Of a stretch of 64,000 nucleotides of DNA, positions 50,546 through 63,344 are shown one piece after another. Source of the DNA: Glossina fuscipes (lineage: Eukaryota > Arthropoda > Insecta > Diptera > Glossinidae); the NCBI RefSeq assembly GCF_014805625.2, contig NW_023998456.1:964027-1028026 (forward strand), in the 5' to 3' direction. The first letter of the stretch is position 1; every line of letters starts with the position of its first letter. A program made the position numbers and the translations under genes. A model generated the notes under the pieces. That model ran no database searches, was not told the DNA's origin, and saw only the letters and a program-made list of their open reading frames with translations.

Positions 50546-51059
50546 ACTCAGCCGCTGTCGAATCTTATATACCCATCACCGTTATCTACTACTACATTTT
50601 CATTAATATGGAGTGGGGGTGGCTGACTTTTTCTATTTTCAAAGTGAAAGTTTTTGTCGCATAGACGTATGGCCGTTGTAGGAGTGCACTTGGAAAAGTT
50701 GAAGTCAATCCCAAATTATTTTGCAAATTTGTAGACGATACACTCATTTTCGCTTTCGAAAGAGAGTTTACCGCAAATACTACCCAGTTGCAGAGGCAGA
50801 GAGTGGAACCGTCGAACAGATGAACATGTTTAGCTGCATTCCAAATTTGAAGCTTGCCAAGTATTTATGTGCTCGATGGGGTATTGAAGCTTGTTTCCGC
50901 GCGTTATAGAGAAATTTAAAAAAAAGAAAATTGGGTCCGCGTGATCAGTTTTTTCCCATTGTTGCGCAGGTGCTAGATCATCGGCTGTAGAATATTCATT
51001 CCAGTTTTTGAAAAATTTATCTGTTATAGAGCAACCTAAGTGCAAGAATCTCCAACACA

Positions 51060-51260
51060 TCTGCCAACTTTGAAGTTGGCAGCTTCATTTTTGCGGCCAG
51101 GAGAATTTTCGCAGCAGGCACAGACCGACAAACGAACATACTTGAATTGATGCAGAATTTGATGCTGGTAAAGAATATATGTGCACTTTGTGGGCTCTCT
51201 GTAGATGCCTTCTGGACGTTGCAAACGTTTTGACGAAATGATTACATCCCTCATTTCATT
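51060..51260. repeat. Dispersed repeat family B, copy 2
   Basis: Shares with 40180-40460 the ordered blocks CATTTTTGCGGCCAGGA, a GACCGACAAACGAACATA stretch, GTGCACTTTGTGGGCTCTCT and TTACATCCCTCATTTC. About 300 bases upstream (about 50725-50770), FCKFVDDTLIFAF is readable in one frame and looks like a reverse transcriptase YxDD-type box. Family B may therefore be the tail of a retroelement. Confidence 0.5.
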
Positions 51261-54200
51261 TATAAAGAGGAAGTATGTTGTCTTTGAAGTTTGTTAAATA
51301 AATTGATTCTCGAATGAATTTTGCTCTTTAATTATAGCTTTTTAACGCCCGTGAACGTTAATTTTCGATAATTAATGTAGTTCGGGCGGCTCTATTCGAT
51401 GAATTGACTTTGAAAGTGACAACGATGTGCTCGAAAGCATGGTGAAGTATGATTTGAAAAATGAACATCTCTAATATCTCTAATAAGAAGATTTGGAAAT
51501 TTTGGTAAACTTTTTCGTTACAATATATTATTGTATGTTGAAGTTGTCGAAAAGTTCCCATCGAAAATATTTTCAACTCTGTCATTGACATTCGCATAAT
51601 TAATAGTAAAATAAAAACATTTCAAAGTGTTTCGCATTCGCCATTACTCTCAAGGCGAGCATTGCACTCTCGCTTGTACGTGTAATGTTTAGTGGTTTCG
51701 TAATGAAAAATTAAAATTACTTAAACAAAGCGAATATACGCACAAATTCATGTATTCTATTCAAGCATATGCTGAGATACGATTCGCATGTCGTACGTTT
51801 AGCACAGCATTTAGTCTGCATTACGTTATAGTTTATGACCATTTATTTCAATTCAAAGCTTGTGTACACGATTTCGTTTTGGGCACTTGAACTCGTAATA
51901 AATTGTAATTAAATATATTTGTAGCTATGTAATAAAAAAGTTATAATTAAAAAATATAAATTTTCCATTTTCCAGAAGTTGACAAACACATTTCATGCAT
52001 GTGTAAGTACATCTACGGGCCATTCATGCGTTTAAAAATACTTTCATCAAGCAACGAATCGAAATTCTTTCATCCGTATACCTCGAGTCAAGTTCAAGAG
52101 TAGTTTGCCTTGAAACACAAGAAAAAAAAAAAAAAGAAAAAAAAAAAAATATATATATGTATATATGTATATATGTATATAGCAAAATGAATCAATTTAA
52201 GTACCAAGACAGTGCTGCAGTAAATATTTCAAACCAGCATCAATTTAAAAATCAAAAAATTGGGAAAATCCATGATGTCGTTACACATCAACTCCTCTTT
52301 GTCATCTATTGTTAATTGCATTAATCGCCTGAACTTGACTTGTGCATTTTGCCCATAAGATGACAAGCAAACATTGCCTAGTTGCCCTAGCGTTAGCTAC
52401 AAACCAAGCAATAGAGATCAAAGCACATACGCATTTATTTTGAATGTTAAGATCTATGTCTTCGAACTTTTCTACTTAAGCAATAGATGATGTAGCCGGG
52501 GGCGGTGTATCGACGATTCGCGGCTACTAAGTGATTGATAAATAAGAAAATATGAATCTTGATCAGATTATCAACATGGGATGGATAACAAATCACGTGA
52601 ACCGCATATGCGTTCCATATTTCCTGTGAAACTTCTAAATAAGATTCTTTTGATAAAAACCGAGCGAAACCTTACACACTTGTTTGCTGTTCATTTGCAG
52701 GACACTTTCCATAAAAGTGCAGTGTGCTAAAAACATCAGCTGACGTGGTATAGTGGACGAGCTATAAGTTAAGGATTTTTCTTTTCATTTGGTGAGGTGA
52801 ACATAATAGAACTCTGCGATCCGGATTTCGTAGATTTAATACCTGTGCCAAAATGCTGTTACGGACCAATTTTTATTATCAAATATTAAAAATTTAACCT
52901 TTTGGAGGTTACTTTTTCTGGAAGAGTTTGCCACTGAGGTACGAGTATTTTGCATCAATCATTAGTCGCCGACATACCATTAGTTAACGATTTCCCTCAA
53001 GGAATTATATAAAAGTTGCAATTTTTTTTTCATATTACAACTTTTTCAAAATAAGACTTAGTAGTAGCTTGGTGAGTGAGAGCCAAAATATTAATATATC
53101 AGCATAGCAACTTCTTCAAAAAATATCACAAAAATAACGGACGAAGGGACAGACAAGTTTAACTAAATTCAGAAAATGATTCTGCATCGATCTGTAGGTA
53201 CATCTTTAGTCGTTCTATGGCCTTAGATATCTTAGGTGGTACAGTGGAGGACAGTGAGGGGAAAATCAGTGAGTGCCTGTTTTGAAAACTCCACTGATTT
53301 GTGTATATAAAAGATGCCTCGTATTTGTTGTGACAAGAGCTGTTACAAAACACGCCTTATCTTCGCAAACGCCACTACGACGACGACGACGACGGTATAG
53401 GAAAAAGTAGTCTTAGCTTTCCAACCAACTTTATAAGAAAGCTATTGAATACTGTTTTTCGTTTGAGGAGAGCAAGTATATATTAATATATATACTTTGG
53501 TTTCCGAATGCGGTTTTGAGCAGAGCTGTTGCACAAAAGTGTGTGAGATACAATGACAAACCTTTCAATTTTGTTTTTCATTAATTGTCGTTTTTGTTTA
53601 CCTTCTAATGCGCTTCTAAGGTGTTTGAATATATCCTTGGAGTTCATGTACCATTTGACCCTTTTATATAAGAAGTAAACATTATCTATTCTGTTATGGA
53701 TATCCTAGCTTCGATAAGGCATATGTCAAAAAAATATTATTTCTTTTATCGTAGGGACCGTTTTTGAAACATTCTAGCTAAGGCGATCTTTCCCGCAGTT
53801 GCATATTTAATGTTCACTTTCAAATCAAACGTATATAAATGCCACTCTTTCTGCTCCAAATCCGTTGCTTAAAAGCCCTTCCCGACCGTTACCTTGTTTT
53901 CATGTACCAGAGACAGACCCCCACCGAGCTGTAAGTTAGCTTTCCATATTTAGCAACAGCTGAAAATAACACTGGAAGTTTTCCTATAAGTGACTGATGG
54001 ACTTAGGAAAATATGACCATTAGTACAATTAGTCTTACCCTAATTAGCTCTGCATTTGTATTATTACTTATTCAAAATATCCTAATTATAGCACATGCAA
54101 CACAAAGATGTGCGATATATTCGTTGTTATTGGCATCTCCCATAAGTAGACGTGTAAAACTTGAGACATGCGAAATTAATACTTGTACTTATCGCAAAAT

Positions 54201-55224
54201 AGTTTACTATTGATTATGTACTAGACGTGCTCTGTGCAACTGTCAAGGGTCAACCATATGCTTGCTTCCAATCATAAAATATTTACAGTTCATAATTACC
54301 GGTTAATGATATACGATGACGAGAATGATTTTCAACAAATATATATTTTAGTTGATAATTCATCTTTTTACCCTTAAAGTAAGTCTTCATAAAAAATATA
54401 TACATGTCTTGTAAAAATATATATATATATATTTATATGTATATATATATATATATGTATATATGTTTGACATTAATAAATTCGAAATTTTCTAAGAACA
54501 TCACATTTTCGCCTATGCCTGTCCCTTTCCCTTTTACTCTTTGTTCTATATAAACGCTTTTATAATACCATAGTAAATACTCGAACTCGAACTTGTACAC
54601 TTAACTAAATTACATATTTACGGTAAATGTATTGTAATGGATACACATAATCAAGATATACTACCTTCATCGATTTTATTTAATAAATATTTTATTATCA
54701 CCTTTTAGTGGGAAAAGTGCGATAATAGTTAAAAGATAATTTTTGGTGTTATAGCGGATGGTGAACTTCATTGAAATTTATTTATTTAAAGCAGAAAAAA
54801 AAAAAAAAAAAATTCAAATACAATTTAAGACTATTTACAGTTAAATATGTTCATTATAGGTAAAGTCCTCTAAAATAGTCTTAAATAAAATTATTGCTTT
54901 TTATTTAGTTAACCACAAACCGCATTAAATTTTATGGTCGGCTCAGTGTCAAAATGCTAATAGCAATCTATAGTCGAGGGCAGAAAGAAAGCAAGAAAGA
55001 AACAAAAAAAGAATATATAAAAAACCAGAAAAAAGAAAAAGAAAAAAACAGCAAGTAAGACATTTACTTGGATATATATATAATGTAAACATATGTGCAA
55101 AAAGTAAGAAAATGTTTACATAGATACGCGTGTAATTGTACTTGTATTACTTGTTGCGCTCACCATGTCACACATAACCAAGGGATGAATTATATGCGGT
55201 TTGCGACGAATATTTTCTTACTTA
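51261..55224. other. Noncoding, AT-rich, microsatellites
   Basis: Contains TATA/TATG tracts at about 52150-52182 and 54415-54465, poly(A) runs and a family A fragment at about 53140-53210 (-). No exon recognised. Confidence 0.45.
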
Positions 55225-55420
55225 TTTAACATTGTTATGCTTCTATGGTAATCGGCTTAGAAAGTAATCTAAGCTTGTCTGTCCATCCTATTTCCCTGTA
55301 TTCAATCTACAGGGCGGAATTTTTGAAATATTTTGGTGAAATTTCCTTCACCGGCAACGAAATTGTGCAAAAGTCATTATACGAATAATCGTGGACGTAG
55401 TGGTGCACCGAGGTTTATTT
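55225..55420 (+). repeat. Family A repeat, partial
   Basis: Carries TAATCTAAGCTTGTCTGTCC, TACAGGGCGGAATTTTTGAA, ATATTTTGGTGAAATTTCC and GTCATTATACGAATAATCGT. The left head and the middle block are eroded. Confidence 0.55.
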
Positions 55421-55694
55421 CATTTAAAAATTATATTTTTGATTAGATCGATGTTCGAATTTCCTTTTACGCCATCATTTAGCTCAAATTTTCTTTTTTC
55501 TTAGTTACACACACTCTTTTTGAAAAAGACGATAACTAATCGAATCTATGTTCGATTGAACGACACTAGATACCTAAACGGGATTAAGGTCTTTGTGTCG
55601 AAGCTTTTTTATACAGTGGTAAGAACGTTTGGATTTCAACATATATAGAAAGCGAATTTAACGGCTAACGGCTGCGTCAACGGCTAACATGACT

Positions 55695-56030
55695 ATCTAT
55701 ATCCACCACTTGTGGTACAAGGGTGCATTAAGTTTGGCTGCGGATGCACATATCAGCATATCGATCTATTCAGAATCACCCTCAGAATCAATCTGTCAAT
55801 TTGCATGCTGGTCCATCTTGTTTCTCTTTGTTCAACCTTTAGATCGCAGTTTTTGAAATATTTTGATGAAGTTTGTTTTGGTTTTGTGCCAGTATTGAAA
55901 ACGGTACCCAAATCGGGTCAGACGAGTCCTTATCTTCGATCACTTCCCATATAAGGACATATTTTACTAAGTCGTTGTATGAATAACGGCACCTGTACGA
56001 TGTAGGGTATTTAATGCTTTGACACCGTAG
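55695..56030 (+). repeat. Family A repeat, near complete
   Basis: Begins CTATATCCACCACTTGTGGT, followed by GCATTAAGTTTGGCTGCGGA, GATCTATTCAGAATCACC, ATATTTTGATGAAGTTTG, GATCACTTCCCATATAAGGA and ends GATGTAGGGTATTTAATGC. It lies about 700 bases upstream of the Elk exon. Confidence 0.7.
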
Positions 56031-56730
56031 TATTTTCCCTGTTTTCGCCGTTAATTTTTTTTGGTTTGTTACGAGTTTTCTCAATTACAACCACTATACA
56101 TCAACTTTTATTCGGGAAATAATTGAATATACCACCTGAAATTTGTTGCTGTTTTTGTCAAAAAAAAAGAAGAAGAAAAACACCAATTGTGAACAAATTA
56201 TTTTATAGGTATGTTAGCGTATTAGCTTTACACGTCCTTACAGTGTCTTTAACTAAAAACCTTTGGCGGCGGCATTTACGTTACGTTACATTTGAATAGA
56301 CTTTTTAAATAGCATTTTTTCAATAGTTTTCACTGTTAAATTAAAAATTTTCGAAAATTCAAATTTTCGTCGATTCGATGTCAAGAGTTTGTTTTTCCGA
56401 AATGTCATTTTATATCCAATTTTTCGTCTCTACTTCAGCTATATATATAGTAAATTAAAGATATGAGTAGACGACCGCAAAGATATGCGTTTTAATCGAA
56501 GCAAGCTGAAGGTAGGGTATCTTAGGGTAAGTGAACAATTCAATCGTTGTGATAGCTATAAAAATTCCAGTAATGGCACAACAAATATATACAACAGCAA
56601 CAGATATGCTTCACGTTCTCTTTTGCCATTGAAATCCTATTATTTACTATTTTAGCATCGTTGTGTGCTTTAAAAAAGCATTTTCTCAAGTATCTGTAAA
56701 TTTAGGTATATGTGCATGTATTTTTAATAG

Positions 56731-56883
<153 letters not shown>

Positions 56884-57139
56884 TAAAATCTCTTAATGTG
56901 TGTAATAGATTAAAGAAAAAGTCCGTGGCACATGTGCACACATTTACTATTTTGATTGGGGATCAAACCTTTTTCGAATTTATCGGATCAAATAATTCGA
57001 AATTATGGGATTCCTTGGTGAAAAGTGATTGTCATTTTGTGAAAGCTCTTTAGCAACACTAAGGAAGTTCTGCAGAGGGCTAAGGTTCGTTCCTTATATC
57101 AATTTTTGGCAATCCATTGAAGATGGCTGGGACTTGCCA

Positions 57140-57335
57140 ATCTCGTGACGAAAGAAGATGTCTCTCCTATTGTCCGATTTTGCACCCTTTAGTCCACTCA
57201 CGCGTTTCGTTCGCTTTAGTTTATTGATAATGGAGAATGGAATCAATGGTCTCGCCAATTTGGAACAGTTTGTAATGTACGATTTCTTTCAAGTCCCGCC
57301 AAATCCCGTTCCATATGTACAATTTTATCTCCTAT
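57140..57335 (-). mobile_element. mariner transposase fragment, decayed
   Basis: On the - strand, KLYIWNGIWRDLKEIVHYKL and FQIGETIDSILHYQ match the mariner core block usually written as CIWWD..G..YYELL..GETI. Stops follow. No terminal inverted repeats were found. It is a different relic from the element at 24202. Confidence 0.65.
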
Positions 57336-60279
57336 TTATTTCAAGGCTGCCAATTGTTATCGCTCTGTTCGAAGGCATCTTGTAATATATACCGAATTTT
57401 TTCAGACTTTCGCCTTAGTCTCACAACGCAAACGCTTTGCCCTGAGTTAAGGTCTATTATTGCAAATGTTATCAAAGTTACACGAACTGAATGCCTTTTA
57501 TTAGGTTAAACACCACGAACTTTTTCCTTAGTCTAATATATACAGGGCGGCACACACACACACTCTCTTAATGTATATCTACGTATATATTTTTGTGTTA
57601 AGCACAAATTAACGTGTTGAGTAAATACTAAAACGTTTACAATGCTTGCGTATAAGTAGATATACAAGGAAGTCTGCGGTCAAATGCAGAACGATAAAAC
57701 GAGCATCTCCTTATCGAGGTATATACAATGTTGAAAAGTTCTGATGTTAAAAGTAGTAGTAAAAGTATATTATATACATATATAGATAGATACAAGAGAC
57801 GGTCGAAATAAAGTTTGCCAAAGAACAAATGTAGATCAAGGCCATTTACTTGTAGGAACAATCCGTTTACAATTCACTCGGCATGTAATTGGAAGGAATT
57901 CCGAAAATGTGGCTGCTTTAAGCTTAAAATTATATAATATAATAAAATGGAAAAGTTTGTCTTGCTATACATAATAAAAATTTGAACTTCTACTGGGGGT
58001 AAGAACCGGAACTGCTTTAGGAAAAATTTGCGATAGAGACCTGAAGCTGGATGATATTTTTACATTTGAAGGTTAAAGCAAGTTATTTGAAAACCTTTTC
58101 AATTCGCATAAAGAAACATCTCCAAGCAGCTATTAAAATTTGAGCTTACAAACTGCTGCAGATGTGATTTTCAGAACCGCATTAAAATTCAGGGTGAGCA
58201 ATAGTTAGACTTACGAGATTTGATATGCAATATTTCAAACATCCTTCCTACGTATATTACGTGCGTCATTTTTATTTCTTTCAATGATGAATGTATCAAT
58301 AGATACCCCTCGACCCCTCGAGGGAAAAGGTTCCGTTCTTTCGCAGAAAAGTCTTCTTATGAAAATAAAAAATGTACTTATAATAGCTTCTAAATTAAAA
58401 GGGGTCCTTTTCCAGGTGGAAACTAAAGTCAAACGAGTGTTTTAAAACTTCTTTAGACATCGGAAGTGCGTATGTTATGGGCAGGCTGCGGTGCGGGTCA
58501 ATTATACACCACCGCGTATTTGTTTGACCCCTTTAAGCAGCCTTTTTTCGATATTCATGAGTGAATTAGAATTTTTAATGTCTGATTAATATCCAAAATT
58601 GGCGGAACGTCAATTAAAGGCTTACCGTTCCAACTCAAGCAAGGTGCGTATATCCTTTTAGTTAAATTGTTTAAAATATATTAGGCTTTCATAATATATT
58701 CCATATATTCTGTTATATCTTGACACTAACTAACTAAGGCCATCTGCTGGTCTCTTTAATAGTAGAATCGGCATTAGGCCCCTCCCTTCTTGTGTTAAAC
58801 ACTCATATAAAGAACCAACTAAATTTCTATGTATTTTTGTCGTTATTCCGTGCCAAGGATTACAATGCCGGACGATAAACACAAATATTGTTTAAAAGAA
58901 GTCGGAGAACTGTCAGGAATATTTAAATAGTTATTTTAAGCTGTCGTCGTACTGTTGCCCGTCGTAAACCCTACTTCGTAAATTATGTAAAACTCCGTTA
59001 AAAAAGCTTTTTTCTGCTTTCCCAGTGATTACATTACATAGGCTAGTCGGGCGTTAGACTTAACAATATCGATCGTACGTATGTGTTCTTGATTCGGCAT
59101 AAAGTATTTAGGGTTTCGCTATTTCTCGGAAAGTTGTGACCTGAATAACAGCAGTATAATTTTCTAAACTTTGTTTCAAAATTTATTCTCCTCTTTTCAC
59201 TCTTCATAGGCCAGGTTCGAAAATCTTCACTATTGTTCACATGAAAGTTAGCCCGGGATTAAATGTTTTTCCAACCAAAGGCCTTAAAGCTTTAGTATGT
59301 TCAGTAAGCCCTGCTGATGGTTTCTATTGGGGGAGAAACTTATACTACACTGTATTGCGCTTGTCCTTCAAAATTGGAGGAGCGCGGTGTCGATGGCTTG
59401 TGTTGTTTGATTTAAGACTTTTGCTTTTCCAATATCGCTCACCATTCAATAGCACTTTCTCCCGTTCTAACTAGACAAACTAACGCTTACTGCGTTTAGC
59501 TTCTTTTGTACAGTAATCGACATATTCAAGGCCTCTAAAAACTACATTGTGTATAGAGGGTAACTCTTACTCTGGTTATTATGCAAAGTTTAAAGAATGT
59601 GGCTTTACATGAAGAAGTCTCAGTTTGAGAAATGCTCGCAGATAAAGCAGTGGCCCTTGGAAGAACCTCATAAGGAGTTGATTCTACACATAATATTTCA
59701 AAGACAACTTTTTGGCATTTCGAACATGATTTAAAAATATTTTCCGACATAGCTAAATTACACAAATGTTTCAATCATCGTAGTCGAGAGATTGAATTTT
59801 GAATAATTTTTTCAAGTAAATGCAGACCTATTTCATTAATGAGACAAGTCATGTTGACCTCTGAAACTACAAAGGATTTCTTACTGCTTTATTAGCAAAA
59901 CTCAACGACTTTATAAAAAACATAATATAGGGATAGTAGGTAGCATGATCTTGCAAGATGCTTATCAAAAAATTTTCTCGCTATTCAATCACCAATAAAT
60001 CGATTGTTTCGTTGGCAGCATAAGACATAAGTCTTTCCATACTGTGCCATTGATGTTTCCTTAGTTGTGAAGCAAAAGTGACGACAGTTACCCTTAACTT
60101 TTACAAAGTAGTCCCAAGTTGCATAAAAATGAATTTGAAAAGCATGGGAAGTACGATTGATACGATAAGATGCGGTATGCAAAATGAACTAAGATTAGTC
60201 ACTGCAAGTGGCAGAACTATAGTGGTCCGCCTAAAGCAACTCACATTACGCTACAGTTACTTATCCAACGACTTTTCAT

Positions 60280-60512
60280 TATACACTTTTATATAACAAG
60301 TAATGGTCCGATTCGACCCATTTTCAATTGCGCTCCTGTTTGAGCTAAAACATGTCAGTTTACCCGAATGAAAAGTTACGGCTTGTAGGTTGAACACAAG
60401 AATCCAAGACAGACAGACCGACAGACGGAGACGTTTTGTTTTTTGCCTATACAAACGCGCAAACTTACTATACTCTCGTAGCACAGGTGGTGTAGGGTGT
60501 GAAAGATACAAA
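60280..60512 (-). repeat. Family A repeat copy
   Basis: The reverse complement starts CACACCCTACACCACCTGTG, GAGAGTATAG, a CCGTCTGTCGGTCTGTCTG stretch, TAAACTGACATGTTTTAGC and AATTGAAAATGGGTCGAATC. It preserves the left end well. Confidence 0.65.
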
Positions 60513-60947
60513 CGTCGTCATTGATTTAGGTTCATCACATAAGCTACGCCGAAAATTTTTTGTTCTTGCCCTTTATTCACTCAATTGAAATCGAAGCTAA
60601 TTCAGACATTTCATGATTGTTGAAATCGATTTCGTATTATTATTCTGCTGGGTTTCACAACTTCGCTATGAGAATCAGTCCGAAGACCTCTTCTGCCAGA
60701 TGATGTGATTAGATAACCGGCCTTAGCTTAAATAAGTTTATAGTTTCTGTTTTTGATTTTCTAGAGAAATTTTCAGCATTCTCTCGAGTTATTGAGTGAA
60801 TGTTTTCGACGGCAAGGCTTTGCCTATTATTTTTACCTGAAACATTAGGTGTCACACACATGTTTTCCTCTTGGAGTCTCGAGACATCTTTTGGAAAAAT
60901 TTGTTTTGCTGACCTGTAGTATAGTAGAAGGCTTACTCTCTATTTCC

Positions 60948-60951
<4 letters not shown>

Positions 60952-60992
<41 letters not shown>
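60952..60992. repeat. (TC)n microsatellite
   Basis: About 40 bases of uninterrupted CT dinucleotide. The - strand open frame through it encodes an Arg-Glu run and is an artefact. Confidence 0.9.
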
Positions 60993-60996
<4 letters not shown>

Positions 60997-61353
60997 CTGG
61001 CCTAAGCTTATGAACTCTTATAATGTTTAGTATAGATCTAGACATCTGTCTTCAACATTCAATCTTTCTTTATATGATTCTGAAAAACTATGTAGGTTTC
61101 AGTTTTGCTTGGACTACTTAGTTGCCGCGAATGTATGTACAACCGGTAAAAACGCAATGATGATCCCGTTTTAAAATGCAAGTATCACAACTTTCACAAT
61201 GCCATGAACGAGGAGGTGTTAAAATTTCACATTTACTGCACAACCGCCAGTAACGTCGTAACTCTACCTCAGATGATTACCAGCTATCAGTTGGACTGTA
61301 TGACCTTCTGTTTGGCTCATATCGTTAATGTATTGATCGCCCTTAACACATAC

Positions 61354-61628
61354 CATTTTTTCAAAGCCATCGCTATCCAATACATCTTTAGTAGGTAGTC
61401 GGCGATAGAAGTAACATACAAAGTATCCCTAGATCTTATCGTCCATTCAAAAGTATTACCATAACGTTCTTCGGTGAAAGATTTGTTTGCTTGTACTTCG
61501 CAGATTTCCTCTTCAGCATTAATAAATTGCTTTTTAGAACATATATCGAGAATTTTCAATGCCTGCTTTTCCGTTTTAATGGGTATTTTGGTTAATAGCA
61601 ATTCCAAGGTGGCCATGCCCTCTGTAAC
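61354..61628 (-). pseudogene. Nup75: Isolated Nup75/Nup85 exon (likely gene fragment)
   Basis: A 275-base open exon with an acceptor (TTTTCTCTTTAG) and a GTATGT donor. It encodes ATLELLLTKIPIKTEKQALK, then ILDICSKKQF and FEWTIRSRDTLYVTSIADYL. This matches the alpha-helical region of the nucleoporin Nup85 (Nup75 in flies), a Y-complex scaffold subunit: IPLDTEKKALKIL..C, S.SIR.KD, and SDRFL in the family. No other Nup75 exon is visible on either side. The exon itself has no stop or frameshift, so the copy is either young, or belongs to a gene whose other exons lie far away. I favour a captured or duplicated fragment inside the Elk intron. Confidence 0.65.
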
Positions 61629-61639
61629 CTAAAGAGAAA

Positions 61640-61915
61640 ATTTAAAAATCTTAAACCTGCCGCTGAGAGATATTGAAACTTTGGTTTTAGATTATTATAG
61701 AGCTGTTGTTTAAGAGTGAAATTTTGTATGGCTAGCATTTTTGGAAAATCTGGCTTCTGAGTGAGTCCCTAAAAGGCCAACAATCAGTTCAAGTTCTATG
61801 TTGCCGGGCAATAAGGGCTTAAGCGATAACAATTCTCCTAGAATGCAACCTAGAGCCCATATATCCAATGCCGTTTCGTTATCATTCACTTTAGATCTAT
61901 TTTATTATGTTTTAT
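61640..61915 (-). pseudogene. cdc2rk: CDK10 (cdc2rk) kinase fragment, frameshifted
   Basis: The - strand encodes [26 protein letters not shown] and [12 protein letters not shown], the kinase subdomain IX-X region with the PLLPG signature of CDK10. Relative to the family, several residues are missing after PLLPGN. A frame change follows LLGTHSEA, after which another frame gives [20 protein letters not shown] and AGLRFLNFLF. At that point it abuts the Nup75 exon. CDK10 is a Cdc2-related kinase; this copy lacks its catalytic loop and is not functional. No other CDK10 exon is present. Confidence 0.7.
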
Positions 61916-62159
61916 ACACTATTTCTTAGCTCTTTTGATTTCGCAATTAACTGGAAAATGTTAAACGCTCAATATCATCAAAAAGTGAAAAAAGGTAAAT
62001 GATCTATATTTGCTTGTAGATCTACGTTCTGCTTTCACGGCATCAAAGGGATAACTCCATAATCACTCTAATTGGAAGAGTACGATCAGGTCTGAAAGTG
62101 AAAGTGAACATAACTCGAAGGAGACCACCACTGTCGGTGTGGAAACAATCAAACAATTG

Positions 62160-62335
62160 CAGTAGTTGCAGACGCTTTAGAAGCCAATGTTGAAGTGACA
62201 AGCATACCTAAAAAATCCGCAGCGACAGGGTTTTCCGCACCACCCTTGGGGTACCGTGATAGGCGCGTTGCCAATTGTTTTAAATGGCTGGCTCCCCAGT
62301 AGGCATACACCATTGTAACTAAATTTAAAACTATA
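62160..62335 (-). pseudogene. Protein-like segment, unidentified
   Basis: The - strand reads MVYAYWGASHLKQLATRLSR, YPKGGAENPVAADFLGMLVT and STLAS before a stop about 15 codons later. Residue use is clearly protein-like and GC content is higher than the surroundings. I do not recognise the family. It lies between the CDK10 fragment and the transposase relic on the same strand, and could belong to either the captured material or the transposon. Confidence 0.4.
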
Positions 62336-62367
62336 ATATATCTATATAGTACCTATATAATGTCAAG

Positions 62368-63344
62368 TCAGTAATCAAGTTTATTGATTAGATCATAACC
62401 GCCACCAGTTCTGGATCCGCCTCTCCAAAATTCGAGTTGTTTCATTAGGCGGGTGCCCAGCTTTATTATATCTTCCACCTTTCCTGTTCGTTTTATCTTG
62501 CTTGGCGCCATCTTGCAGAAAAATCTCTCCAAAAGGTCTTGGCTTACCCTGTAGGCGTGGATAGTTATGCCAGGGTAAGCCTCCAGCAGACCATCCATTA
62601 CTTCCATGAAGTGGTGGATGGTTTGCAAGGCGGCGTCAATTCGGTCGTCTGGAGTTTATCTTTTAAATCACTTCCACTAGCACCGCTTTCTGTTCTTCCC
62701 ATTCGGCGCTGCTTATCTTGCCACTGTGCATGACTGTGCACAATTTAGTCACAGCAGCGATAGCTTCATATGTTCGCATTTCTTTTGTTCCATGAATAAT
62801 TTTGCGCTTCGCAGCGGCGTCCAAGTTTGCCACTGTTGCGGGAGTTAATAACTGCAAACATTCTTTGAGCGATGAAGCAGCAGTATTGATCAAGCATTCA
62901 CCTCTTCTCTTTAAGTGATTTGAGGTGCTAAGTTTTCCCGCATGTGCCTTGGTGAAGACGGAAGTGTTGAACAGTTCCTTGTTCCTTGTCATAGATAGTA
63001 AATTCCATACATCAGATGTATATAGTCGACCAGATGGTATATCGTATAAACGGTACCGTCCGCTCGCTTTCGTTTATAAATTCCGTTGTTGAACTTTATC
63101 AGTGTGTGCAGGTTTGCGCTGCTCCTGTCGCAGACTACTGCTTTCACGTCCAGTCCGATTTCCTCTGCGATATTAAACATTTGTGTAGTTCGTTTGAATA
63201 TCCATTATAGCTGGTCATGGGAATGGCGCTGATCAACACGTTAAAACTTGTCAGCAGGCTACGTATACCGAAGAAGAGTACTTTTCGGTATTCTTCCGTC
63301 TTTCTGATTTCTTTCATGTTGTTGTAGCCACAACCATAAAGCAT
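62368..63344 (-). mobile_element. P-element/THAP-type transposase relic
   Basis: Three - strand frames in order. 63144-63344 has VLFFGIRSLLTSFNVLISAI. 62989-63180 has AEEIGLDVKAVVCDRSSANL and VYTIYHLVDYIHL, like the P/THAP9 catalytic region (EIGL.V.AVVCD..SNN, then the Y..D..HL box). 62368-62992 has a helical stretch and YRVSQDLLERFF, like the S/NQD.LE.FF motif near the end of P-type transposases. Frame changes at about 63165 and 63000 and stops between frames show it is dead. The THAP DNA-binding domain and the terminal repeats were not found. Confidence 0.55.

Noticed and set aside
60845..61045. Open frame with an Arg-Glu repeat on the - strand
   Set aside because: Produced by the (TC)n microsatellite.
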